Source of the DNA: Snodgrassella sp.
Lineage (GTDB): Bacteria > Pseudomonadota > Gammaproteobacteria > Burkholderiales > Neisseriaceae
DNA length: 64,000 bases
Reading direction: 5' to 3'
Assembly: GCA_024103515.1 (NCBI GenBank)
Contig: JAGGIK010000008.1
Coordinates: 1 to 64,000 of the forward strand
This document shows, one piece after another, positions 39,068-48,728 of this stretch. The translations under genes were made by a program, and so were the position numbers. The stretch's first letter is position 1, and each line of letters opens with the position of its first letter. Under the pieces are notes generated by a model. That model worked only from the letters and a program-made list of their open reading frames with translations, searched no databases and was not told the origin of the DNA.

Positions 39068-39467
39068 CATAATTTGAAAAACTTTCGCTGCAAAAAACAG
39101 TCTTATTAATTAAGATGATACCCATAAACAGTGATGAGAAATTTAGCTTAAGAATTCAATAATCAAACTGGTTTAGTATTCTTGTGTCGAAACATCATTT
39201 TAGCCCTCTGCTGCTTCTCCCCTTGGCTCAGAGGGTTCTTTTTGTCTGCAAAATATGTTTATCAATGACTTAAGGATATTGAACAAAATTTTATCTTAAT
39301 TAAAAATTCAATAAACTAAAATCTATATCTTGAAACTTTCTTTAGATTAATATATTTTCACAATCGAAAAATCCACAAATCTTTTCTTGTAATTTTCTAA
39401 AAAAACTTAATTTCTATTATATTACAGCAAATTAATACCTAAATCTATTTGAAGGAAACCATTTACC
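39068..39467. other. intergenic region before the Tim44-domain gene
   Basis: 400 AT-rich bases. It contains the terminator at 39202-39243 and then the presumed promoter of the Tim44-domain gene. No small gene was seen; the stretch 39080-39243, ending in a strong terminator more than 130 bases beyond the TRIC gene, leaves room for a small RNA, but there is no direct evidence for one. Confidence 0.4.
39202..39243 (+). terminator. intrinsic terminator behind the TRIC-type channel gene
   Basis: A 9-bp stem (39202-39210 with 39229-39237, one G-U pair) around an 18-base C/T-rich loop, followed by TCTTTTT. Confidence 0.75.
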
Positions 39468-40628
39468 ATGACAAATGAAACAAGGCGAGGGATTATATAC
39501 GTACTTATTCTTAGCGTGCTTCTAAGTCCATTAGTGGAAGCAAGACGCTTGGGAAACGGAGGTAGCCGTGGTATATCTAGACCATCCTATTCTTCAGGTT
39601 CATATTCTTCCAATTCGTCCTCGCGCTCCTACTCTATTGGTAGAAGTCATTCCAACAACAATAATGCTATCGCCTCACGCCGTTTGGGTGGAGGTGATAA
39701 TCGTGGATTAACTCGACCAAGTAACGAATCAAGTCGAAGTGGCAATCAATCATCCATTAATCGTTCCAGATATGACTCAGATTGGACACAAAAAAACAAT
39801 TCAATTAGACAACGTCAAAGCAATGGCTTGGGCCGTACCATTGCTGCCGGTGCTACTGGCACAGTACTTGGTATGTTAGCTGGTCATTCCATGGCAAATG
39901 CAAATAACAGTAATCATACTGCTCATTCTAAAAATAATATGGATGATCAGGCTTATATAGAGAACACCAGTCAGTCAATAAATAATACTGATAATCCTGT
40001 TGATCAAAAACAGACAAAAGTAGCGCCTGCACGTCAAAGCCGTTTTAGCCTGTTCTGGCTGATTATATTTGGCCTCATAGGTTTCTATATTTACCGTCGT
40101 TTGGTAGCCAAAAAAAACCAAAATTCTATTTCTTATCATAACCACCTAAATCGCGAATATTATCCTCCAAAATCTAATCAGTTCAGCTATAACAGTAGTC
40201 AGACTAATATTTTCGGTCAGAAACTCAGTGATGCATTTCATCATCACTCTACTGATTTTAATATGGCAGATGGCAGTGATTCTCAAGCATTTTTGCGCTT
40301 TTCTCACCAGCGATTTAATCACGTGCAGGCAATGAATAAAGCGACTAATGTGGAAGAAATTCGCCCTTATTTCACCCCTGATATGTATGCTGCTATCCGC
40401 TCAGATATTATGCAAAATCAGGATGTCGCAGAATTCTATGATTTACATAGTGAATTGATTGAAAGTGTGAAAGAAAACGGCATGTATATAGCCAGTGTGA
40501 GATTCAGTGGTATGGTAAGCGACGAACTTGCAAGCGAAAAAGAATCATTCAGCGAAGTATGGCACTTTGTCAAGCCAGTTGGAAGTCATCAGGAATGGCT
40601 GATTGCAGGCATACAGCAGGATAATTGA
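39468..40628 (+). CDS. Tim44-domain membrane protein with low-complexity N-terminus
   Basis: A 386-residue protein. A hydrophobic segment at residues ~9-24 is a signal peptide or anchor, ending near LVEA-R. Residues ~25-190 are low-complexity, rich in Ser, Arg, Asn and Gly, with a repeated RRLGNGGSRGISRPS / RRLGGGDNRGLTRPS motif and a short Gly-rich hydrophobic stretch (~124-145). A second span lies at ~195-212, and the C-terminal ~130 residues form a Tim44-like domain (FNHVQAMNKATNVEEIRPYF, VWHFVKP, WLIAGIQQ). Such bacterial proteins are common in Betaproteobacteria but have no settled function. A GAAGGAAA ribosome-binding site precedes the ATG. It is a single gene. Confidence 0.82.
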   Translation: MTNETRRGIIYVLILSVLLSPLVEARRLGNGGSRGISRPSYSSGSYSSNSSSRSYSIGRSHSNNNNAIASRRLGGGDNRGLTRPSNESSRSGNQSSINRSRYDSDWTQKNNSIRQRQSNGLGRTIAAGATGTVLGMLAGHSMANANNSNHTAHSKNNMDDQAYIENTSQSINNTDNPVDQKQTKVAPARQSRFSLFWLIIFGLIGFYIYRRLVAKKNQNSISYHNHLNREYYPPKSNQFSYNSSQTNIFGQKLSDAFHHHSTDFNMADGSDSQAFLRFSHQRFNHVQAMNKATNVEEIRPYFTPDMYAAIRSDIMQNQDVAEFYDLHSELIESVKENGMYIASVRFSGMVSDELASEKESFSEVWHFVKPVGSHQEWLIAGIQQDN

Positions 40629-40700
40629 TATTTGAATTACACCGTGCGTTTGACGTATTTTTAATCAAGCTCAATTGAACTCATTTTATCAATTCCAATA

Positions 40701-40770
40701 AGACAATATAAACGCCGGGCAAATGCGGCGTTTATATTGTCTGAGTCCCTACTGATGTTCGCACATCAGT
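40701..40770. repeat. two adjacent perfect hairpins between the Tim44-domain gene and cls
   Basis: The first has 17-bp perfect arms (40701-40717 with 40726-40742) around an 8-base loop; the second has 8-bp perfect arms (40751-40758 with 40763-40770) around TCGC. They lie between convergent genes. Neither is followed by a classical T-run, although the first could still terminate in both directions because of its length. They may also act as RNA-stabilising ends. Confidence 0.75.
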
Positions 40771-40853
40771 CTTTATCGAAAGAAATGTCCAGGGCAAAAC
40801 CGTTATTATTACTCTTGTTGATTTTTCGTATCAGCATAATAAAATAAAGATCA

Positions 40854-42347
40854 CTATAGCAATGGGCCAACCAATCTCACGGTATTTTCTACCAAGCCCC
40901 ACCATTTTGCTCTAGCTTGCCACAACTTTAACTCAATGTATTCAGAATCTCGTAAATAAGTATTTTGCATTGTGACGATTTTATCTGTCATTTCTTGATC
41001 ATAAATGGCCAGACTGATTTCCATATTCAAGTAAAAACTGCGCATGTCCATATTGACCGTACCAAACAAAGCATAATCATTATCTACAGTTAATGTTTTG
41101 GCATGTAATAATCCGCCCTTATACAATGCGATTTTAACACCAGCTTTTAACAGCCTTGGATAATAAGCTCTAGAAGCATACTTCACCAACTTTGAATCAA
41201 CCACTTCTGGCACAATTAGAGTAACATCCACGCCTCTTATTGCTGCTGTTGTCAAAGCCAATAGCAAAGCTTCATCTGGCACAAAATAGGGAGTGGTAAT
41301 CATGATGCGTCTGGTTGCCGCATGAATAACATTGACGATTGTGTCATAGATTACGGGGCTACCTTGTTCAGGTGCAGAAGGAATGACCTGTACAACTATA
41401 CCATCTTTATCCTGCTGAGAAACTTCAAGATTATTGACCAATTCTTTTTTACCGTAGCTATCAAGCCACCGTTGAACTTGTAGCAAATTAGATTCAGTTT
41501 CAACTGCCATATCGCCGGCAAAGATAGCGGCTAATGGTTGCACCAAACTACCTTCCCCCCGAATCATCACATCGACCCATTTACCGACACCTGCACTTTT
41601 CTTGAAGAAATTTGGGTCGACCAGATTAAAACTACCAGTATAAGCAATTTTCTGATCAATAACTGCTATTTTGCGATGATTACGCAGATCTGCACGTACC
41701 AAAAAGGTTCGCCAAAGCTGGATGGGTAATGCTTCAGTTAAAGAAATACCTGCCCTTCGTAATTTTTGCGGCCATTCACTCCGCCAAAAACGCGCACTGC
41801 CAACACTGTCCACTAGCATACTAGTCACTACTCCGCGACGTGCCGCTTGCATTACATCTTCAAGCAAATCGATAATGGACCCTTGAGCATCTACAATATA
41901 AAACGCTAACAAACAACTAATTTTCGCTTGCTGAATATCATGCCGCAAAGCCATAATAATTTCTTCATCATGAGTAAGTAAAATCAGCTGGTTAAACTCT
42001 GTAGCCTCAAAACCGGTTTTTTTGGCAGCAATCTGACTGATCCCATGATAGCGTTCGTCCAAACCACTACAGGCATGATAATTAAAATCATGCAGATAGG
42101 TCTGACTGAAATTCTGATAAAACTTCACCAGCTCGTTCTGGCGACGTAATCTCCTTGTACCAAGCCGAGGCTCGCCAATCAGCAAATAACCTATCGCACC
42201 CAGCAAAGGGAAAGCCACTAACATTAAAATCCATGCAACGGTCACACCAGTATTACGCTGATGATATAAAACCCGTATGACCAGTACTACTACCACTAAA
42301 ACATGTAGTAAAACAAATATTTCACCCCATGGGATATTACGTAACAT
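40854..42347 (-). CDS. cls: cardiolipin synthase (ClsA type)
   Basis: Membrane phospholipase D-superfamily enzyme that joins two phosphatidylglycerol molecules into cardiolipin. The 497-residue protein has two N-terminal membrane spans (residues ~8-30 and ~37-57, the latter with LMLVAFPLLGAIGYLLIGE) and two HKD motifs: NHRKIAVID in the first half and LLHAKTLTVDN in the second, each followed by the expected GS/GT-N-D residues (TGSFNLVD, FGTVNMDMRS). It is likely a single gene, separated from hemE by 170 bases. Confidence 0.94.
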   Translation of the reverse strand: MLRNIPWGEIFVLLHVLVVVVLVIRVLYHQRNTGVTVAWILMLVAFPLLGAIGYLLIGEPRLGTRRLRRQNELVKFYQNFSQTYLHDFNYHACSGLDERYHGISQIAAKKTGFEATEFNQLILLTHDEEIIMALRHDIQQAKISCLLAFYIVDAQGSIIDLLEDVMQAARRGVVTSMLVDSVGSARFWRSEWPQKLRRAGISLTEALPIQLWRTFLVRADLRNHRKIAVIDQKIAYTGSFNLVDPNFFKKSAGVGKWVDVMIRGEGSLVQPLAAIFAGDMAVETESNLLQVQRWLDSYGKKELVNNLEVSQQDKDGIVVQVIPSAPEQGSPVIYDTIVNVIHAATRRIMITTPYFVPDEALLLALTTAAIRGVDVTLIVPEVVDSKLVKYASRAYYPRLLKAGVKIALYKGGLLHAKTLTVDNDYALFGTVNMDMRSFYLNMEISLAIYDQEMTDKIVTMQNTYLRDSEYIELKLWQARAKWWGLVENTVRLVGPLL

Positions 42348-42517
42348 AAAAAATTAACCTACTTTTATTTAGTTGATCCGATAAAATCAGTACTTATACC
42401 ATACGAACTTAAGTCGAATTTTAATATACCTTTTTGCTTTTACGTTCATATCCCGTGACACACATGGCTTTAAAAATTTAGGTACATAATAAATCTTTTA
42501 TATAGAATGAAATATAA

Positions 42518-43582
42518 TTAATTAGAATGGTATGCAACAGACAAATGATGCACAGTATCTACCATATATTTGATCTGTTCTGGATCTGTATATTGATTGA
42601 TACCATGACCAAGATTGAATACATGACCGCTTCCATGCCCATAATCCGCAAGCAAGCGTTTAACATCGTCATAGATACGTTCTTTACTGCCGAATAAGGT
42701 AAATGGATCCATATTACCCTGCAAAGCTACTTTATGACCGACACGTTGTCTAGCCTGTTGTAAATTAATTGTCCAGTCAGTTCCTAATGCATCAGCACCT
42801 GACTGCACCAATTTTTCTAACCATAATCCTCCTCCCTTAGTGAATACCACTACTGGCACCTGTCGCCCTTGTGCTTCGCGGATTAAGCCAGAAATTACTT
42901 GCTGCAGATAAGGTAAATCAAATTCTGCAAAGCAAGCGTCACTAAGTATCCCCCCCCAAGTATCAAAAATCTGTACTGCCTGTGCACCGGCGGCAATTTG
43001 CTCGTTCAGATATTGTGTTACTGTCTCGGCATTGATAGTTAGTATTTGATGTAATAATTCTGAGCGACTGTACATCATGGTTTTTAAATAACGAAAATCC
43101 CGACTACCACTACCTTCCACCATATAACAGGCTAACGTAAACGGACTGCCTGAAAATCCTATCAATGGGACACGCCCGTTCAATGCTTGCCTGATACTTT
43201 TGACCGCTTCAAATACGTAACGCAGCTTGTCCATAGCTGGCACCCGCAAACGGCTAACATCGTCTTCGTGCCGTAGAGGATGAACAAACTTTGGTCCTTC
43301 TCCTTCAACAAAATGTAAACCCAAACCCATGGCATCAGGCACTGTTAAAATATCAGAAAACAGAATGGCCGCATCCAGCTTGAAGCGTTCTAAGGGTTGA
43401 AGAGTAACTTCGGTAGCCAATTGGGTATCGTGACAAAGATTAAGAAAGCTTCCCGCTTTGCTTCGTGTAGCACGATATTCAGGTAAATAACGTCCAGCCT
43501 GTCGCATCAGCCACACTGGTGTATATTCAACCGGCTGTTTTAATAAGGCACGTAAAAAAATATCGTTGTGTAAAACTGCCAT
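42518..43582 (-). CDS. hemE: uroporphyrinogen decarboxylase
   Basis: Removes four acetate carboxyls from uroporphyrinogen III to give coproporphyrinogen III. The 354-residue protein has the signatures [17 protein letters not shown] near the N-terminus, [17 protein letters not shown] with the catalytic Asp, [13 protein letters not shown] and [10 protein letters not shown]. The ATG at 43582 was chosen over a TTG four codons up. The codons of the conserved TWGGILSD segment include an uninterrupted run of eight G residues (42950-42957). It is the last gene of hemC-hemD-hemX-hemY-hemE, 58 bases behind hemY. Confidence 0.96.
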   Translation of the reverse strand: MAVLHNDIFLRALLKQPVEYTPVWLMRQAGRYLPEYRATRSKAGSFLNLCHDTQLATEVTLQPLERFKLDAAILFSDILTVPDAMGLGLHFVEGEGPKFVHPLRHEDDVSRLRVPAMDKLRYVFEAVKSIRQALNGRVPLIGFSGSPFTLACYMVEGSGSRDFRYLKTMMYSRSELLHQILTINAETVTQYLNEQIAAGAQAVQIFDTWGGILSDACFAEFDLPYLQQVISGLIREAQGRQVPVVVFTKGGGLWLEKLVQSGADALGTDWTINLQQARQRVGHKVALQGNMDPFTLFGSKERIYDDVKRLLADYGHGSGHVFNLGHGINQYTDPEQIKYMVDTVHHLSVAYHSN

Positions 43583-43640
43583 ATATACTTTCAAACGGTT
43601 ACGTTCACAAACCTAACCGTTTAATGAGATTAAAATGCAT

Positions 43641-44843
43641 TTAAATTTCATCATCGTTACTGATAGTAGCCAATACCTGATTGCGCTGTTGTTCAGCTGC
43701 AGCCTGCTGGCCGGAATGCTCCAGAACTTTAGCCAATAAAAGTCTGGCAACATTGTTATTAGCAACTTGTAAACTAGATTCAAGATAGCTTTTAGCTTTA
43801 CCCCACAGTTTCTGTTCGTAACTGAGTTCACCCAATAACAATAATAAATGCGGATCATGAGGACGTTGTTCCAACCATTTTTCTGCAATTTCAATACTTT
43901 TTTGCTGCTCCTTAGTACTGGAATATTGATTGGCTTGAGAAAATAATAGGAGTAATGTAGGATTGAAATTGAGCGAATAATATTTTTTTACATACTTTAA
44001 TGCTTGGGGATACATACCCAATTGCAAATATTTTTTGACAATATCCACGCACAAACTGCTTTCGTGCTCAATAGCAGGAATCATTTTCAAAGTGGTTTTC
44101 AACTCACTTGGATCATTGGCATTTTCCAATATTCGTTGATAAGCCCAGTGACGATAAGACCGTAACTCACTATCACTTAACACATCAGCGCGACCAAGTT
44201 TAGTAATCTGCTGCAATACACCATGAGGATTACCTTGTTCCCAGTCATAGCGTAATTGTAGCTTCACCACCTGCGTCAGATTAGGATTGATTTTAGTTGC
44301 CGCTTGCAATGCATTTTTAGCACCAACATCATCATGCCGAGCTAAAGCTGACCGCGCCAGTAACAGATAGCGAGACAATTGCTGTTTTTCAGGCAATTTA
44401 GCTATTTCGTGCAAATACTGGTCTCGTTTAGCCACATCATCAATCTGATCAGCACTGTGAGCAGCGATCAGTAAAGCTAAAGCGCGACTATGGTGCCCTT
44501 GCTTATTGCGCAGTACCCGTTCTGCTTCACGCTCAGCAAATTGAAATCGCCCTTCAAAAAAAGCCAATCCGGCACGATTTAAAGCCGTTTCTACCTGATG
44601 CCGTTGATGATTAACACGCCATTGTGTCCAGCGACCAGGCAAATGAACAACGCCCATTATCAATCGTAACAACACGTAAAGAAATACAACTGTCAGTATG
44701 ATTAAGCCAATAAACAAATGCAGATTAATTCGTATTTGAGTCTGTTCGACCACTATAAAAACATTACCGTTATAATAATTGCCACTTACTACTATAGTAA
44801 CGGCCATAATAAATAAGATTATCAGCCATAATAAAGATCTCAT
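43641..44843 (-). CDS. hemY: HemY, heme-pathway-associated membrane protein with TPR domain
   Basis: A 400-residue inner-membrane protein. Two N-terminal spans (residues ~4-22 and ~41-66) are followed by the HemY N-terminal region (FEGRFQFAEREAERVL) and tetratricopeptide-like helices through the C-terminus, for example IEIAEKWLEQRPHDPHLLLLL, GELSYEQKLWGKAKSYLESS. Its exact role in protoporphyrin metabolism is not established; this is the proteobacterial HemY, not the Gram-positive protoporphyrinogen oxidase of the same name. It overlaps hemX by four bases. Confidence 0.88.
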   Translation of the reverse strand: MRSLLWLIILFIMAVTIVVSGNYYNGNVFIVVEQTQIRINLHLFIGLIILTVVFLYVLLRLIMGVVHLPGRWTQWRVNHQRHQVETALNRAGLAFFEGRFQFAEREAERVLRNKQGHHSRALALLIAAHSADQIDDVAKRDQYLHEIAKLPEKQQLSRYLLLARSALARHDDVGAKNALQAATKINPNLTQVVKLQLRYDWEQGNPHGVLQQITKLGRADVLSDSELRSYRHWAYQRILENANDPSELKTTLKMIPAIEHESSLCVDIVKKYLQLGMYPQALKYVKKYYSLNFNPTLLLLFSQANQYSSTKEQQKSIEIAEKWLEQRPHDPHLLLLLGELSYEQKLWGKAKSYLESSLQVANNNVARLLLAKVLEHSGQQAAAEQQRNQVLATISNDDEI

Positions 44844-46228
44844 AGTCTAAGTTCTCCCTCAGTAGTCGAATTCGCTGGCTTATCAGCGGTGCTGATCGCA
44901 GCACTAGCAGAAGGTGCTGTAGAGCTCGCTGTCGATGCCGGCAGAGTGTTTACAGCTGAAGCCCCTAAATCAGGTAATGCTGTGGACATATCCATACCAG
45001 ATTGTTTTTGATAATCGCGAACTGCAGTCAGACTGGAAAATAAAATATTATTTTCCTGGTTATTTTGAATATTAAGTAATTTCAATTGATTTAATTCTTT
45101 AAGCCAAGATTGCGTAGCTGCTGAGTTACTATCAAAATACTGTTTGACAGCGGCTTCAGCATTATTTAAATCGGCAACATATACCTCACTGCGACGTTGT
45201 AGCAAAGCAATACGTGCATCCAGCAAACGCAAACGAAGATTTTCACGGACAAAAAATATCTGTTCTGGAGACATCAGCATTGAATCATTATGATCAAGAT
45301 GGCGAATTTCAACCATACCGCGTAAATGATGTAGGGTACTTTGCCAAGTGCGACTTAACCATGAAGAATTCGGGTTGATTATCACAGTAGATTGACTATT
45401 ACCCGCCTGAAGCTGATTATCAACCGTTAATGGGAGACCAACAATGGCTGATTCCAATCGGTTTAATCTTAATGAAACACTGGCTACATCAAGATATGGT
45501 CGATTTTTAAGATTTTCCAAATCACTACTAATGGCCTTTTTAATAGGTAAAAGTTGTGGCTGAGCAAAACGGGATAACCGCGTTTCTAGGTTTTCGAGCA
45601 CCCCTACAGCCACAGGCACATTTCCTGAAATCAATAATTGCTGAGAAGCCAGATTAAGCGTAGCTTCAATTTCATCCACTAGCCAATCTGAACGGGATTT
45701 GACCAGTTCCTGATAAGCACGATTTAGCTTATCTACACTATCACCTTGAGTTTTCTGCAGTTGTTGCAATTCCTGTAACTGACGAGCTAATTCATCAACG
45801 TGTGTCAGACTGGTCTGAATAATAGCAGCGTTTTTACCAGCATTAATACCTGCTGCATCAATCTTATGATCAAACTGCAATTGCTGATTTTTTAGTAGAT
45901 TTTGCCCTTCTACAAAGAGCATACCACTGGCACCCAAAGCAAGCAGGGATAAAACTAACGCACCCACAGCCATTCCTTTACCGCCAGAATGGCTATTTTT
46001 AACAGCAGACGGAGGGGTATAATTAGTGTGTTTAGACATCTTAGATCCTATTGTATTATTTTGGGAACCCGTGTTCTGTTGCTGATTAGCTTGTGCAGCA
46101 TTTTCAGTTATGGTTGTATCTTTACCAGCAGGCTCAGCAGGTTTATTGAATTCATCGGCACTATTAACAATTAAAGTCTGCTGAGATTCACTAGTCTGAT
46201 TTGACTGGGTATCTTGATGTTCACTCAT
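44840..46228 (-). CDS. hemX: HemX-type putative uroporphyrin-III methyltransferase-like membrane protein
   Basis: A 462-residue protein with a polar, Gln/Asn/Ser/Thr-rich cytoplasmic N-terminus (residues 1-84), one membrane span (~85-107), then a coiled-coil segment (~115-170, including DELARQLQELQQLQK) and the HemX domain with RSDWLVDEIEATLNLASQQLLISGN and ENLRLRLLDARIALLQRR. The C-terminal ~45 residues are Ala/Ser/Thr-rich. Despite its common name it has no SAM-methyltransferase motifs. Position between hemD and hemY is the usual one. Confidence 0.88.
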   Translation of the reverse strand: MSEHQDTQSNQTSESQQTLIVNSADEFNKPAEPAGKDTTITENAAQANQQQNTGSQNNTIGSKMSKHTNYTPPSAVKNSHSGGKGMAVGALVLSLLALGASGMLFVEGQNLLKNQQLQFDHKIDAAGINAGKNAAIIQTSLTHVDELARQLQELQQLQKTQGDSVDKLNRAYQELVKSRSDWLVDEIEATLNLASQQLLISGNVPVAVGVLENLETRLSRFAQPQLLPIKKAISSDLENLKNRPYLDVASVSLRLNRLESAIVGLPLTVDNQLQAGNSQSTVIINPNSSWLSRTWQSTLHHLRGMVEIRHLDHNDSMLMSPEQIFFVRENLRLRLLDARIALLQRRSEVYVADLNNAEAAVKQYFDSNSAATQSWLKELNQLKLLNIQNNQENNILFSSLTAVRDYQKQSGMDMSTALPDLGASAVNTLPASTASSTAPSASAAISTADKPANSTTEGELRL

Positions 46229-46276
46229 ACGGTATACTCCCTAAGCAGAATGGGGTAAGCAGTCAAAACAGCTGAA

Positions 46277-46999
46277 CTATTCTGTACTGCATGAATGCAA
46301 ATTGGCCAGACCACTTTGTAAATTCGGCACCAACATCGTTGATACTTCATACTTATTCAATGCATTTACAATACGTGGATGGTGAACTAAGTATAGCAAG
46401 CTTTTGCTAAGTGCGTGCAAATCAGCTGGCAACTGATCAAACCATACATTTACCGCTGTTACTGTCGTCAGATAAATTGCTTGTACATTTTGTTGTTCTG
46501 TCACCAGTGACCAATTCAATGACTGTGGCGTCCGTTGGTACACTTTTGCGATCTCACCAATCCATCCTAAGCTGGTTAAATGATTTACCAACCAATCACG
46601 CCCACCACAGCCCTTTATCAGCAAAAATTTACCTTGTTGCGCAAGCCAGAGTGGCAAACGTGCAACAGCTTCACTGTCATGACCATCCGCAGGATAAATA
46701 ATTTGGTTAAAACCATATGAAGCTAATATAGTCGCAGTTGCTTCGCCCACGGCAACATGAATACAAGGCAGATATTTTGGTACATAACTGGCTGCAAGAT
46801 GGACTGCACTGGGACTAATCCACACTACAACATCAGTATCAAAAGATTTTTGGGCAAGCTGTGAGAGAGCCGAGAAATCCGGCTTAAATTGCAGATACTC
46901 TAAAAGAACAGGATGCCAGCCTGCATTACGGCATATTTGTATATCTGCCTTGGCTGACAGACGCGGACGCATTAAAATTAAACTGGGTGAATTTTTCAT
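46277..46999 (-). CDS. hemD: uroporphyrinogen-III synthase
   Basis: Closes and inverts ring D of hydroxymethylbilane to form uroporphyrinogen III. The family is poorly conserved; the 240-residue length, two-domain pattern, SPSAVHLAASY, VAVGEATATILASYGF and LLIKGCGGRDWLVNHL support the call, together with its place directly behind hemC (one-base stop/start overlap) and before hemX. Confidence 0.9.
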   Translation of the reverse strand: MKNSPSLILMRPRLSAKADIQICRNAGWHPVLLEYLQFKPDFSALSQLAQKSFDTDVVVWISPSAVHLAASYVPKYLPCIHVAVGEATATILASYGFNQIIYPADGHDSEAVARLPLWLAQQGKFLLIKGCGGRDWLVNHLTSLGWIGEIAKVYQRTPQSLNWSLVTEQQNVQAIYLTTVTAVNVWFDQLPADLHALSKSLLYLVHHPRIVNALNKYEVSTMLVPNLQSGLANLHSCSTE

Positions 47000-47928
47000 C
47001 AGACAGATAATACAGTGGCAATCAGCTCTTGCGCCCCTTGTTGGGTCAGCTGTTTCGCCACAACAACACCTAAATGCTCTGCTTGATCTAAGGGAGCATG
47101 AGCAGAAGCACGCAAAACAGTGGCACCATCAGCAGAAGCGACCAGCGCTTTCAGTTCCAGACAGTTTGCTTTTTCGACACAATAAGCAGCTAAGGGTATT
47201 TGACAGCTACCACCCAAGATACGTGCCAAAGTACGTTCTGCCGTTACACAGGCCGCAGTTTGAAAATGATGTAAGGGTTTTAATAAATTTAACAAATCAT
47301 CCCGACACTCTGCCACTTCAATAGCCAATGCACCTTGTCCAGCTGCCGGTAAAACATCTTCAGGCCGCAGATACACCTGAATACGATGCTGCAAACCCAA
47401 ACGTTCTAAACCGGCCGCAGCCAAAATAATAGCATCATAATCCCCATTATCCAGTTTATTCAGGCGCGTCTGAACATTGCCACGAAGTCCTTTAATCTGC
47501 AAATGAGGATAAAGTGCCAGAATTTGGGCAGCTCGTCTCAGACTTGATGTGCCAACGGTGGCTCCAATGGGTAAACTGGCTATATTCGTATAATGATTAG
47601 AAACAAATGCATCAAAAGCAATGGCCCGTTTAGTTATGGCAGCCAAAACAAAACCTTTAGGCAAGTCCATCGGCACATCTTTAAGTGAATGAACAGCAAT
47701 ATCAGCAGTTTGCTCTAAAAGGGCATGTTCCAGCTCTTTGATAAACAATCCCTTTCCCCCTATTTTAGCTAAGGACTGGTGCAATAATCGATCACCACGT
47801 GTAATCATTCCTTCTATACGAATAAGTAAATTGGGATAAAGTGACAAAAGATGCTGCCGAACAGATTGTGACTGCCACATAGCTAAAGCACTTTCACGAC
47901 TGGCGATAACTAAACAATTTTGTGCCAT
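46999..47928 (-). CDS. hemC: hydroxymethylbilane synthase (porphobilinogen deaminase)
   Basis: Condenses four porphobilinogens. The 309-residue protein has IASRESALAMWQS, MITRGDRLL, GGKGLFIKELEHALL, ADIAVHSLKDVP with the catalytic Asp, the GTSSLRRAAQI and GLRGNVQTRLNKL arginine motifs, and Cys242 in GGSCQIPLAAY, which carries the dipyrromethane cofactor. It is the first gene of the heme operon; the next gene upstream, cobB, ends 95 bases before it. Confidence 0.97.
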   Translation of the reverse strand: MAQNCLVIASRESALAMWQSQSVRQHLLSLYPNLLIRIEGMITRGDRLLHQSLAKIGGKGLFIKELEHALLEQTADIAVHSLKDVPMDLPKGFVLAAITKRAIAFDAFVSNHYTNIASLPIGATVGTSSLRRAAQILALYPHLQIKGLRGNVQTRLNKLDNGDYDAIILAAAGLERLGLQHRIQVYLRPEDVLPAAGQGALAIEVAECRDDLLNLLKPLHHFQTAACVTAERTLARILGGSCQIPLAAYCVEKANCLELKALVASADGATVLRASAHAPLDQAEHLGVVVAKQLTQQGAQELIATVLSV

Positions 47929-48023
47929 ATTAGAGGAGCCGAAATAGAGAAAGATATTGATTCTAACATCAGTCAGCCTTAATTTAATAAGTTATGACAT
48001 CATTGAACCAACCTCAAAGGAAA

Positions 48024-48728
48024 TTATTTTTGTCCAATCAAAGTTTCAACCAAAGAAGTGACGCCAGCTTGAGCGGTTGCGCAAATAATCTGTATATTAT
48101 TCAAGCCTTGCGGTGGATTGGGGTCCACTAAAAATATTTCTGCTTCCACAGGAATATAATGTAACAAACTTGCCGCCGGATAAACCTGCAAAGAAGTACC
48201 AATCACGATTACTATATCAGCCTGTTGCATCAAATGAACCGCCTCATCGAACATTGGAACAGCCTCACCAAACCAGACAATATAAGGACGCATTATATGT
48301 CCATTGGCATCTACATCTTTAAGAGTCTGGTCATCACAGCAGGGAATTACATAACTTTCATCTACACTACTTCGCACTTTAAGCAATTCACCATGCAAAT
48401 GCAGCACATGTTTGCTACCTGCACGTTCATGCAAATCATCTACATTTTGAGTAATCACATTGACTTGGTAATACTCTTGTAATCGCACCAAAGCTTCATG
48501 TGCAGCATTTGGTTGCGCATTTTGCATTTGCCTTCGCAAATGATTATAAAAATCCAGCACCTTTTGCGGCTGTCTTATAAATGCCTCTGGAGTAGCAACC
48601 TCGTCAATACGATGTCCAGCCCACAGACCACCATTATCACGAAAAGTCTGCAATCCACTTTCTGCACTGATTCCAGAACCTGTCAGAACAACCACTTTCT
48701 GAAGTTTTTCCACTTGATTAAGCATCAT
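48024..48728 (-). CDS. cobB: sirtuin-type NAD-dependent deacylase lacking the zinc cysteines
   Basis: Removes acyl groups from lysine using NAD+. The 234-residue protein has GSGISAESGLQTFR (residues 17-30), the TQNVDDLHERAG motif (93-104), catalytic His112 in LHLHGE, RPYIVWFGEAVP and VIGTSLQVYPAASL. The two CxxC pairs that hold zinc in most sirtuins are missing; only a CC pair is found where they should be, so the zinc ribbon appears to be replaced or lost. The start overlaps the argD stop by four bases, so the two are translationally coupled. Confidence 0.9.
   Translation of the reverse strand: MMLNQVEKLQKVVVLTGSGISAESGLQTFRDNGGLWAGHRIDEVATPEAFIRQPQKVLDFYNHLRRQMQNAQPNAAHEALVRLQEYYQVNVITQNVDDLHERAGSKHVLHLHGELLKVRSSVDESYVIPCCDDQTLKDVDANGHIMRPYIVWFGEAVPMFDEAVHLMQQADIVIVIGTSLQVYPAASLLHYIPVEAEIFLVDPNPPQGLNNIQIICATAQAGVTSLVETLIGQK

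Noticed and set aside
48024..48728. Sirtuin-based phage-defence system
   Set aside because: The protein is a plain metabolic CobB-type sirtuin without extra effector domains and sits with argD, not with defence genes.
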